Assembly (NCBI GenBank): GCA_949282255.1 | Contig: CASDPA010000004.1 | Coordinates: 61,932 to 125,931, forward strand | Source: an uncultured Spirochaetales bacterium | GTDB taxonomy: Bacteria; Spirochaetota; Spirochaetia; Sphaerochaetales; Sphaerochaetaceae | DNA: 64,000 bases | Reading direction: 5' to 3' | In this document: one piece after another, positions 8,704 through 16,438 of the stretch | Position numbering within the stretch: position 1 is the stretch's first letter | How the letters are laid out: every line of letters begins with the position of its first letter | Program-made: the position numbers and the translations under genes | Notes under the pieces: model-generated | What the model was told of the DNA's origin: nothing | What the model saw: the letters and a program-made list of their open reading frames with translations, nothing else | Databases searched by the model: none

Positions 8704-9271
8704 CTTTCGGCTTGCCAACCTTTACTTTTGCACTCCTGATCACCTTGCCATGCAGCTTGTATCCCTGCTGGAATACCATCAGAACGGTCTCCTTATCAAG
8801 CCCTTCCATCTCCTCTGCGGCATATGCCTCCATATCGGAGGGATCGAAGGGTTTGCCCTCGGCATCGATAACCTCAAGGCCCCAGTTGGTCTTCAAGATG
8901 GAAAGGATCTGATCCTCAACCATGCTTATTCCGCTTTTAAGTCCATCAAAATCCTTGTTCTCATTAGCAGACTTGATTGCGCGAGAGAAATTATCAAGCG
9001 GATCAAGAAGGTCTTTCACAATGGCCTCGTTGGCGAACCTTACCGCATTCTCCTTATCCTTAAGAAGCCTCTTACGATAATTCTCGGTCTCGGCCGCATC
9101 GCGCAGCATCTTGTCTTTTGCCTCGGACAAAGCCTTTTCCAGCTCCTCCACCTTCTTCACAAGAGCCTGCTTTTCATCATCGGCGGATTCAGTTGTCTCT
9201 TCAGCAACCTCTTCTTCCACCTCCGGCTGCTCCTCGATTATTTCCTTTTCTTCTTCTTTTTTCTTATCCAT
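8699..9271 (-). CDS. grpE: Nucleotide exchange factor GrpE
   Basis: Releases ADP from DnaK. The 190 residues have a long acidic N-terminus (many Glu, residues 1-35), then the dimeric coiled coil (KQALVKKVEELEKALSEAKDK; AAETENYRKRLLKDKE) and the C-terminal beta domain with VFQQGYKLHGKVIRSAKVKVGKP, the family signature. It is followed by dnaK and preceded by its own promoter, so these form a heat-shock cluster. HrcA is not encoded here. Confidence 0.96.
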   Translation of the reverse strand: MDKKKEEEKEIIEEQPEVEEEVAEETTESADDEKQALVKKVEELEKALSEAKDKMLRDAAETENYRKRLLKDKENAVRFANEAIVKDLLDPLDNFSRAIKSANENKDFDGLKSGISMVEDQILSILKTNWGLEVIDAEGKPFDPSDMEAYAAEEMEGLDKETVLMVFQQGYKLHGKVIRSAKVKVGKPKA

Positions 9272-9288
9272 ACCATTTCACCTGATAA

Positions 9289-9308
9289 AGGCCGGGAAAA
9301 ACCGGCCT
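9289..9308 (-). other. Hairpin at the predicted 5' end of grpE mRNA
   Basis: AGGCCGG / CCGGCCT stem with a loop of about 6 nt. The predicted transcription start (7 nt past the -10 box) is at 9308, so the mRNA would begin with this hairpin, 18 nt before the ATG. There is no T-run after it, so I do not call a terminator. Confidence 0.5.
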
Positions 9309-9314
9309 AAAAAG

Positions 9315-9344
9315 AAAATAACAACCACGGGCTGAAGCGTCAAG
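9315..9344 (-). promoter_or_regulatory. grpE promoter, same boxes as dnaK
   Basis: CTTGACG (-35 hexamer 9338-9343), 17-nt spacer, TATTTT (9315-9320). Downstream of the -35 the sequence CTTCAG resembles ATTCAAG at dnaK and clpB. Confidence 0.6.
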
Positions 9345-9347
9345 TAA

Positions 9348-10997
9348 CTACTCGTCATCCGAAAGATCTATCTCCTCCTCGTCTCCGATGAATATATCTT
9401 CCGGAAATTCCTGTATTATCGATTCGGCCCTGCTCTTCTTTCCTTCACCCGGCTTGGCCATGCTCTCCTTCTTGGCATTCTCGAGCTTGAGCTTTACGGC
9501 CTCGGCCTCCTGCTTCATCTTCTCTTCCTTGGCAGAGCGGACCTCCTCTTCGGCCTTATCAAGCTCTTTCTGGGCATCGTTGATCATTCCAACCATCCGT
9601 CCATGGTTCTGTTGTATCTCATAAAGCTCCTGCTTGCCCTGGGTGACCTGTTCCTGAATTGTCGAAAGAAGAGCCTCGGAAGATGCTATCTTATCTCCAA
9701 GCTCCTTCAATGTGGAAACGGTCTCACTGATTTTCTTATCTTCGCCTTGGCTGAGAAGGGACACAGTCTCCCTGGTCTCCCTGGCCCTATCGACAAGACT
9801 GGCAATCTGTTCGGCAACCTGTGTCTTTATGCTCTCATAACGCACATTGATCTCCTCAAGTTCGGCGACAAGTGCGGCCTTATAGCCACTTCTCGCCCTC
9901 TCTGTATAAGCATCCTTTTCCTTATTGAGGGTATAGATCCTGTCTTCAATCTGGTGCATGGCCTCCGCAACGGAATCCTTGATTTCAATTTCCTTGGAAT
10001 CGATACGCTTCTCGATTTCTCCCGCTTTTGCATCTGCATCGGCCTCGCTTCTGATCTTCTTCTCAGTAAACGAGGCATAAGCCTGGTCAAATGCCTGCGA
10101 AAGGCGCAAGGACGCCTCGTCTGCCTTATTATCAAGCTTTTCCTGCCACTGATCGAAAATCCCCTTTATATTATCAAGGGATTCGTTGAGCTCCTGGCGT
10201 ATCCTCTTACCATCCTCACCCGCTGCATCAATGAATGCACGGCAGCTCTCCTTGAGCGAAGCGATGGATGCACTGGCATTACGGACCGCCTCATCAACCT
10301 CGTCGCGGGAAGCACGGATCTTTTCGGTATTCGCCTCCGCAATCCTCTCCTGCTCCGCACACTCTCTTGTAAAGCCCTGCTTTTCAACATTCACAAATTC
10401 AACGAACTGGGCCTTCTGCCTTTCTATAACCGATTGGAAGGATGAAAGCATCTCGCTGTTTTCTTTTTTCTGAAGCGCCGCCTGCTGCTTCAGGCTCTCC
10501 TGGGTGGAAGTGACAAGGCGCACATAATCGGCCTTCAAATCCTGCATCTGGTTGACCAAAAGCTCCGTCTCCTCATGGAAATTCTTGACGAAGGTTGTGA
10601 TGGTCTCCGCCTTCCTCACCTCCTGCTGCACCGCAAGCACACGGTTTTCGGCCTGATCGGTCTGCACCTTGAGCTTTTCCAATGCGCGCGAATAGGTTAC
10701 GCACACCCCCTGCAGCCGCGAAAGGTCCTTCTCATGCTGGGCAAGCTTGTCCAAAGAAGCGTTGATTATATCAACAAGGTTGCGGGCCTTCTCGATATGG
10801 CTGTTGACGTTGTCGGTGCAATCCTGGGCGGTTGTCAAAAGGCGCTGGGTCGTAGCCGATACCTCCCCGCGGAAACTCTTGATCTGCGTATTCACATTAG
10901 CCAGGCTCCTGGATTTCTTATCGCTGGAGCGCACCGAGAAAAAGATAAGCATCGAGAGAACAAACAGCACGATCGACAAGATAACACTGAAAGACAT
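9348..10997 (-). CDS. Long coiled-coil membrane-anchored protein, spirochaetal type
   Basis: 549 residues: one N-terminal membrane segment (about 4-24), then almost continuous coiled coil rich in Glu, Lys, Ala and Gln to about residue 500, then a short tail that ends very acidic (GDEEEIDLSDDE). It has no enzyme motif. It fits the spirochaete coiled-coil family that, from memory, is labelled SpiroCoCo in public annotation; that name is not confirmed here. A structural or scaffold role in the cell envelope is inference. It lies between a HAD phosphatase gene and grpE. Confidence 0.75.
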   Translation of the reverse strand: MSFSVILSIVLFVLSMLIFFSVRSSDKKSRSLANVNTQIKSFRGEVSATTQRLLTTAQDCTDNVNSHIEKARNLVDIINASLDKLAQHEKDLSRLQGVCVTYSRALEKLKVQTDQAENRVLAVQQEVRKAETITTFVKNFHEETELLVNQMQDLKADYVRLVTSTQESLKQQAALQKKENSEMLSSFQSVIERQKAQFVEFVNVEKQGFTRECAEQERIAEANTEKIRASRDEVDEAVRNASASIASLKESCRAFIDAAGEDGKRIRQELNESLDNIKGIFDQWQEKLDNKADEASLRLSQAFDQAYASFTEKKIRSEADADAKAGEIEKRIDSKEIEIKDSVAEAMHQIEDRIYTLNKEKDAYTERARSGYKAALVAELEEINVRYESIKTQVAEQIASLVDRARETRETVSLLSQGEDKKISETVSTLKELGDKIASSEALLSTIQEQVTQGKQELYEIQQNHGRMVGMINDAQKELDKAEEEVRSAKEEKMKQEAEAVKLKLENAKKESMAKPGEGKKSRAESIIQEFPEDIFIGDEEEIDLSDDE

Positions 10998-11014
10998 TTA
11001 CCACCTCCAAAGCC

Positions 11015-11710
11015 TCAAAGAAGGGCCTCCATCAGTTCCCCGTATCCGGAGACCACGAGATCCGCCCTGCTTGATGCGGCTTTTTTCTTATCATTTGTTA
11101 TAAGGACAGCATGCATATTATAATTCAAAGCTCCAAGCACATCCTTCTTCTCACTGTCCCCCACGTAAAGGATGCGCTCGGATGCGATACCAAGTTTTTC
11201 GCAAAGAAATCTGAAGCAGCAGGCGCTGGGCTTCAGATGCCCGATATCCTCGCTGGATACGGCATACCTTATATACGGAGAAAGCTTTAAGGCATCGAGC
11301 TTCACCCCAATCGGAAAATCCGTCAGCACGGCAAGAGGAAGCTTTGCAGAAAGCCTTTTGAAAGCCTCCTCAACCCCATCATACCCTTTTATAGAGGAAA
11401 ATTCCCTGAGCCAAGGATCATGGAACACATTCTTCTCTTTTTCAAGGAAAGCCTCCAGCCCTCCCTTGAGCCCATGAGGATACATCAGCTCGTATTCCCT
11501 TCTCTGCATATCCTGCTTGGATGAAGAAGGAAAATCCCTGTATCCGTCCTCCTTCCTCATTGCCGTCCTCATTCTCATATATTTGATGGCAAAAGGAAGA
11601 TGCAAAAGTGAAGTCTTTACAAGAATACGGTCGGTGATGCTTTTCGGATACAAGGTGCCGTCTATATCGAAGGCCACGCAGGCTATGTCATGCTCATCAA
11701 GAAAACTCAT
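11015..11710 (-). CDS. HAD-superfamily hydrolase
   Basis: 231-residue phosphatase of the haloacid dehalogenase superfamily. Motif I is FDIDGTLYPK (both catalytic Asp), motif II is AVLTDFP (Thr), motif III is the Lys in GHLKPSACCF, and motif IV is YVGDSEKKDVLGA. An alpha-helical cap lies between motifs I and II. The substrate cannot be predicted; phosphoglycolate-like or sugar/nucleotide phosphates are typical. The start overlaps the der stop by 4 nt, so translation is probably coupled. Confidence 0.88.
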   Translation of the reverse strand: MSFLDEHDIACVAFDIDGTLYPKSITDRILVKTSLLHLPFAIKYMRMRTAMRKEDGYRDFPSSSKQDMQRREYELMYPHGLKGGLEAFLEKEKNVFHDPWLREFSSIKGYDGVEEAFKRLSAKLPLAVLTDFPIGVKLDALKLSPYIRYAVSSEDIGHLKPSACCFRFLCEKLGIASERILYVGDSEKKDVLGALNYNMHAVLITNDKKKAASSRADLVVSGYGELMEALL

Positions 11711-13257
11711 TTGCCTCTCCTTGACGCCTGCTTCTTATTTCTGACTATGGTCTTGGCCTTTTCCATCTCCTTGGAAATGCGTGCCTTTCCTCCCGGCTTC
11801 CTTGATATCCCTTTGCTTCTTGAAGACGGAGCGGTTTTAGCAACTATCTTCTTTGCAGCCAATTCATCCTTGGACGGCCTCTTTTCATTCAAGCTCGGAT
11901 TCCTCCTTCTTTCCCTCAGGGATATCTCAACAGGGATGTTTGCAAATCCGAAATCCTTCCTAAGCATATTCTTTATATAAGAGATATAGGTTTCAGGGAA
12001 ATTCTTGATCCTGTTGACAAAAAGCAAAAAGCGCACAGGATTTGAGGATACCTGCGTACCATAAAGGACCTTATAATGCCCATCGGCCCCGCGGGGAGGC
12101 TCGTAATCCGCAGTCCAAGCCTTGAGGGCCTCATTGAGCACCGCGGTATCGATCCTCTTGTTAAGCTGCTTCCATACAGCCCATACGGTATCAAGCATCT
12201 TGCCGACATCGACCGACTCCTTTGCGGAAATCGGAACAAGCGGAGCAAAGGAAAGAATCGGGAACAAGAACCTCACACGGTCCTTGACCGCTTCTATCTC
12301 GTTTCCGATGCCTTTCATCAGATCCACCTTGTTCAATACAAGGACGATCCCCTTACCGCGCCTCACTATCAGCTGTGCTATCTTCTTGTCCTGTTCGGCC
12401 AGGCCTTCCTTGATGTCGATCATCAAAAGCACGACATCCGCCTCGTCTATGGTCTTTATAGCCCTGTTGACCGAATAGTATTCGACATCCTCCTCGACCT
12501 TGCTCTTACGGCGGATTCCTGCAGTATCGAGAAGAGTATAATCGGTTCCCTTATATTCGAAGGTGGCCCTCATCACATCCCTGGTGGTGCCGGCTATTTC
12601 AGAAACGATGGACACGTCCCTTCCTGTAAGGAGGTTCATCAGAGTGCTCTTTCCTGTATTCGGCTTGCCCATTATTGCAAGCTTTATCGTCTCCGGCTCC
12701 TCCGGTTCATCCTCGAGACGCTCCAGCGAGAGCATACCGAGCATGGTGTCCTCCAGCTCCTCGAAACCAGATCCATGGGCCGCGGAAATCCCCACCACCC
12801 TCTGATAGCCGTAACTGAAGAAGTTCCACACCAGATCGTCCCTTTTGGGATCATCGACCTTGTTGACGACAAGCACGACCTTATCAGCATACGGGCGCAG
12901 CTCGTCGATGAGCATCATGTCCTCTCCCGTGATATCGGTGCAATCCATCACAAAAAGGATGAGGTTGCTCATGGAGCATAGGGAAAGAGATTTCTCGCTC
13001 ACCGCCTCGTCAAGCCCTTCGCGCTCGAGCTTCACGCCTCCGGAATCAACCAACGTCACAGGATGGTTTCCAAGAAGATACCGGGCTGGAATCGGATCCC
13101 TGGTGACTCCCGGGGTCGGATCGGTTATCGCCCTTCTTTCTCCGATCAGACGGTTAAAGAGCGTGCTTTTTCCCACATTCGGCCGCCCGATTATCGAAAT
13201 CAGGGGCAGATTCGTATCTATATCAGCTTTATTTCTTATCTCAAGTTTTTCGCCCAT
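11707..13257 (-). CDS. der: GTPase Der (EngA), 50S subunit assembly
   Basis: Double GTPase needed for late 50S assembly. First G domain: GRPNVGKSTLFN (G1), DPTPGVTRD (G2), DSGG (G3), NKVDD (G4). Second G domain: GKPNTGKSTLMN, EIAGTTRDV, DTAGI, NKVDLM. A KH-like domain (about 360-450) follows, and the tail is very basic. I chose the ATG at 13257 (AAGGA upstream), which lies 17 nt inside the end of ptsI; 516 residues. Confidence 0.96.
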   Translation of the reverse strand: MGEKLEIRNKADIDTNLPLISIIGRPNVGKSTLFNRLIGERRAITDPTPGVTRDPIPARYLLGNHPVTLVDSGGVKLEREGLDEAVSEKSLSLCSMSNLILFVMDCTDITGEDMMLIDELRPYADKVVLVVNKVDDPKRDDLVWNFFSYGYQRVVGISAAHGSGFEELEDTMLGMLSLERLEDEPEEPETIKLAIMGKPNTGKSTLMNLLTGRDVSIVSEIAGTTRDVMRATFEYKGTDYTLLDTAGIRRKSKVEEDVEYYSVNRAIKTIDEADVVLLMIDIKEGLAEQDKKIAQLIVRRGKGIVLVLNKVDLMKGIGNEIEAVKDRVRFLFPILSFAPLVPISAKESVDVGKMLDTVWAVWKQLNKRIDTAVLNEALKAWTADYEPPRGADGHYKVLYGTQVSSNPVRFLLFVNRIKNFPETYISYIKNMLRKDFGFANIPVEISLRERRRNPSLNEKRPSKDELAAKKIVAKTAPSSRSKGISRKPGGKARISKEMEKAKTIVRNKKQASRRGK

Positions 13258-14962
13258 TGTTAAATTCCTTAAGCATCTCGGCCACTCTTTCATGGCTATT
13301 CATTGAGAGTACATTATTTAGCAAATTCTCGCAATCGGGCTTGGAAAGGGTGCCCAGGCGTTCCTTGATGCGTCCTACGGATAAAGGAGGCATGCTCAGG
13401 GAATCACAGCCAAAGCCCACCAAAAGGGGCAGCATATCAACCTCGCTTGCAATCTGGCCGCAAATGCCGACAGGAATCTTTTTATCATGACAATTATCCA
13501 CCACCATCTTGACCAGTCTGAGGACCGCAGGATTGTCTGCACGATATAGGTGGCTTATCTTCTCATTTCCCCGGTCGACGGCAAGCACATACTGCACCAG
13601 GTCGTTTGTGCCGATGCTGACAAAATCAACCATGGAGGCAAGAGTATCGGAAATCAGGGCAGCCGACGGCACCTCGATCATAGTGCCGACCTTCATCTTC
13701 GGATCGAAGGGTATCCTTTTTTTTCCAAGCTCCTTTTTAGCCTCATCCAAAAGCAATAAACAGCTTTCAAGCTCCTCAACCGTCGAAATCATCGGGAACA
13801 TCATTCTCACATTCCCGTGGCGCGAAGCTTTCAGTATGGATATGATCTGGCTTTTGAAGATATCCTTCCTGTCAAGACAGAACCTGACGGCGCGCCAACC
13901 CAAAAGGGGATTGTCCTCCTGTCCGCTCAACCCGTTTATGAATTTATCCCCGCCTATATCAAGAGTCCTGAACGTAACCCCGCCATGACCGAGCATGCTG
14001 GAAGCAATCTCGTCGTACAGGCCTTCACGGACCGAGAAATCCTCAGTGGCTCCATACTTCATCTCCAAGAATTCGGTCCTGAATAGCCCGATGCCCTCGC
14101 AGCCGGCCTTTATCGCATCACCGATTCCAAGACGGTCCTCCACGTTGGCTTCCAAAACGATCCGGACCCCGTCCGCAGTACGGGCAAGAAGCTCCGCATT
14201 GCGTATCAAACGGGCCTCTTCAGCCTCCTGCTCCTGTTTTCTTTTCCCATATCCGGCTATCTGCTTTTTCCCAGGGGAAGCCATCACCCGCCCCTCATAG
14301 CCGTCGACTATTATGCATTCGCCTTCCTTCACCTGGAGAGAAAAATCCTTCAATCCCACAACAGCCGGGATTCCCCAGCTCTTTGCAAGGATGGAGACAT
14401 GGCTGGTCTTACCTCCGGCATCAAGGCATATGGCCTTGAGATGCTGGATGCCCTCGAGAGCAAGAAGCTCGCTGGTCAAAAGATTGTCGGCAACCAGCAC
14501 TACATCGCGAACCAGCCTTATATGTCTTCTGGCCTTACCGGTAAGCTCCTCCGTAACCGCCTTCTGGATATCGACAATGTCAATGATCCTTTCCTTCATG
14601 TATTCATCTTCAACGGACGACAAGGCAGCCACAATATCCGATGTGGCGCATTCTACGGCCCATGCCGCATTGTATAAGTCTTTTTTAATATAACCTTCGA
14701 TGGCCTGAAGCCATTCAGGATCATCAATCATCAATATCTGTACGGAATATAACGCCCTCTCGCTGTCGGAAACGGCTTTTCCCAACTGATCCGAACAATA
14801 CCCCCGGACGGATGCAAATGAAGCCCGCAATGCCGAAATCTCATCTTCCACACCATCTTTTTTCACATGAAAATGAGGCACCACCATTTCATCATGGCGG
14901 AAAATGAAAGCCTCTCCCATTGCGTGGCCGTCGGCTGCGGCTACGGCTTCAAATTCAGTCAT
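13241..14962 (-). CDS. ptsI: Phosphoenolpyruvate-protein phosphotransferase (PTS enzyme I)
   Basis: Transfers phosphate from PEP to HPr. The 573 residues contain the phospho-acceptor His188 in DAGGKTSHVSILA, the PEP-binding barrel with GIGLFRTEFLEM and FRTLDIGGDK, GTMIEVPSAAL, SIGTNDLVQYVLAVDRGNEKI, and the catalytic Cys in GICGQIASE. No HPr or enzyme II gene is in the window. There is no Shine-Dalgarno motif, and the predicted transcription start falls on the A of the ATG. Confidence 0.95.
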   Translation of the reverse strand: MTEFEAVAAADGHAMGEAFIFRHDEMVVPHFHVKKDGVEDEISALRASFASVRGYCSDQLGKAVSDSERALYSVQILMIDDPEWLQAIEGYIKKDLYNAAWAVECATSDIVAALSSVEDEYMKERIIDIVDIQKAVTEELTGKARRHIRLVRDVVLVADNLLTSELLALEGIQHLKAICLDAGGKTSHVSILAKSWGIPAVVGLKDFSLQVKEGECIIVDGYEGRVMASPGKKQIAGYGKRKQEQEAEEARLIRNAELLARTADGVRIVLEANVEDRLGIGDAIKAGCEGIGLFRTEFLEMKYGATEDFSVREGLYDEIASSMLGHGGVTFRTLDIGGDKFINGLSGQEDNPLLGWRAVRFCLDRKDIFKSQIISILKASRHGNVRMMFPMISTVEELESCLLLLDEAKKELGKKRIPFDPKMKVGTMIEVPSAALISDTLASMVDFVSIGTNDLVQYVLAVDRGNEKISHLYRADNPAVLRLVKMVVDNCHDKKIPVGICGQIASEVDMLPLLVGFGCDSLSMPPLSVGRIKERLGTLSKPDCENLLNNVLSMNSHERVAEMLKEFNNGRKT

Positions 14963-14968
14963 AGCATT

Positions 14969-14997
14969 ATATTAACTAAATAAAGACCGCTGTGCAA
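14969..14997 (-). promoter_or_regulatory. ptsI promoter, predicted start on the ATG
   Basis: TTGCAC (14992-14997), 17-nt spacer, TAATAT (14969-14974). Seven nt further is the A of the ptsI ATG. The overlapping TATAAT at 14966-14971 has no matching -35. Confidence 0.45.
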
Positions 14998-15003
14998 AGG
15001 AAA

Positions 15004-15043
15004 AAATGCCGTACCAAAAACGATAGTATGGAATAAGGCATTT
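15004..15043. repeat. Inverted repeat AAATGCC / GGCATTT in the ptsI-GerMN gap
   Basis: Perfect 7-bp inverted repeat with a 26-nt interior in the 180-nt divergent intergenic region. It could be an operator or a hairpin; nothing else marks it. Confidence 0.35.
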
Positions 15044-15142
15044 CATCCTCAATCACGGTTTTATCAGTCAGCATAAAAATAAGGTATACTTCTACCCATT
15101 CTTTTGCATAAAAACCCGATGCTATGATAAAATGGTATTGTT

Positions 15143-15664
15143 ATGGCAAAGAAAAAAGAATTGGGCTATCATGCACGGACCACGTTATTTTTGATTTTAG
15201 GCTATATATTTTTCATGCTGGTCCTTATAGCCGTATTCCGCCCACTGATTGTCAAAAACCTTGAAAGCGGAGCTTACAGGCAGAAGGCGGCCCTTTATTT
15301 CAACACGCTTAGAAAAGAAGAGAAGGATACATACTCCTGCGCCCTTTATTCCATCGAAGGTCCCGTCATAAGGGATCTGGAGGTCAACAAGGGCTTTACA
15401 GACGACAGACATATGATGATAGAAGCCCTTTTGGGCGGCCCGAGCGAGGAGAATCTTGCAGAGGGTCTTATAACCTACATACCGGAACGCACCAGGCTGA
15501 TAGGAATAAGCGAGAAGAACAACATCTGCTTTGTCGCGCTATCGGACAGATTTCTCTCATCGCCAGATATTCAAAAGGCCGTAGACCAGATAAAAAAGAC
15601 CCTGAACAACGCTTATCCAGAACTCAGGGTCGCTGTAATGGTCGACAGGGAGGTCGTAGGCTGA
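15143..15664 (+). CDS. GerMN-domain membrane protein
   Basis: 173 residues: a short basic N-terminus, one membrane segment (about 14-34), then a GerMN domain outside the membrane. The domain match is RHMMIEALLGGPSEENLAEGLITYIPERTRL, with the LL-GP pattern, and the C-terminal NAYPELRVAVMVDRE. GerMN domains occur in sporulation and cell-wall related proteins; spirochaetes do not form spores, so the role here is open. It ends 3 nt before the ymdB stop, tail to tail. Confidence 0.8.
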   Translation: MAKKKELGYHARTTLFLILGYIFFMLVLIAVFRPLIVKNLESGAYRQKAALYFNTLRKEEKDTYSCALYSIEGPVIRDLEVNKGFTDDRHMMIEALLGGPSEENLAEGLITYIPERTRLIGISEKNNICFVALSDRFLSSPDIQKAVDQIKKTLNNAYPELRVAVMVDREVVG

Positions 15665-15667
15665 CCC

Positions 15668-16438
15668 CTATTTCGTAAATCTTCTTATAGAAAGGGCCTT
15701 TCCCGTATCTGCATCCACTTCTACGATCACACCCTGAAGGTGTCCCTTTCCCTCCTTGACCTCGCTTTTTATCGGCAGCTGGGTAAGCATGCGCTCTATG
15801 GCCTTGTCCTCCCTGCTTCCGATAACCCCGTCCTGCACACCGGTAAGCCCTAAGTCCGTGATATACGCCGTACCCCCGGCAAGTATCTTCTCATCGGCCG
15901 TCTGCACATGGGTATGCGTCCCAACGACACAGGAAACGCGCCCATCGAGATAAAACGCAAGCGCCTCCTTCTCCTCGGTATGCTCGGCATGAAAGTCGAC
16001 GAAAATAAGCTTGGTCTGCTTGCGTATCCTCTCCACAGCATCCCCGACAACCTTGAACGGACAGTCTATCGGAGTCATCGACTGCCTGCCCTGGGCGTTT
16101 ATCACCGCAATACCGTTTTTTACCACAAAGCCCTTGCCGATCGTTCCCTCGGGATAATTTATCGGCCGTATCAGCCGGTCGCCCCTTTCAAGGACAGGAT
16201 ATATCTCATCCTTCTGCCATATATGATTGCCGCTTGTGATCACATCGATGCCGAGTTTCGAAAGGGTATCGAACTCGGAAAGCCCTATACCAAAGCCTCC
16301 CGAGGCATTTTCCCCGTTGGCGATGATGAAATCCACCTTCTCCTGCGTTGCAAACGAAGAGAGCCCCAGAAAAAGGGCTCCCATACCGGGGGATCCCGAA
16401 ACATCCCCCAATAACATGACTTTAACAGTTTTAGCCAC
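15668..16438 (-). CDS. ymdB: YmdB-family metallophosphoesterase (2',3'-cyclic nucleotide phosphodiesterase type)
   Basis: 256 residues of the calcineurin-like TIGR00282 family. Metal-site motifs in order: LLGDVSGSPG, ANGENASGGFG, TSGNHIW, FVDFHAEHTEEK and VVGTHTHVQTADE, followed by TDLGLTG. In Bacillus, YmdB hydrolyses cAMP and 2',3'-cyclic nucleotides and is encoded next to RNase Y, as here: the ymdB start overlaps the rny stop by one nt. This suggests a shared role in RNA turnover. Confidence 0.92.
   Translation of the reverse strand: MAKTVKVMLLGDVSGSPGMGALFLGLSSFATQEKVDFIIANGENASGGFGIGLSEFDTLSKLGIDVITSGNHIWQKDEIYPVLERGDRLIRPINYPEGTIGKGFVVKNGIAVINAQGRQSMTPIDCPFKVVGDAVERIRKQTKLIFVDFHAEHTEEKEALAFYLDGRVSCVVGTHTHVQTADEKILAGGTAYITDLGLTGVQDGVIGSREDKAIERMLTQLPIKSEVKEGKGHLQGVIVEVDADTGKALSIRRFTK

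Noticed and set aside
9289..9308. Terminator between the coiled-coil gene and grpE
   Set aside because: No T-run follows, and the predicted grpE transcript starts exactly at this hairpin, so a 5' mRNA structure fits better.
8615..9347. CIRCE element for HrcA
   Set aside because: TTAGCACTC-N9-GAGTGCTAA is not present upstream of grpE or dnaK.
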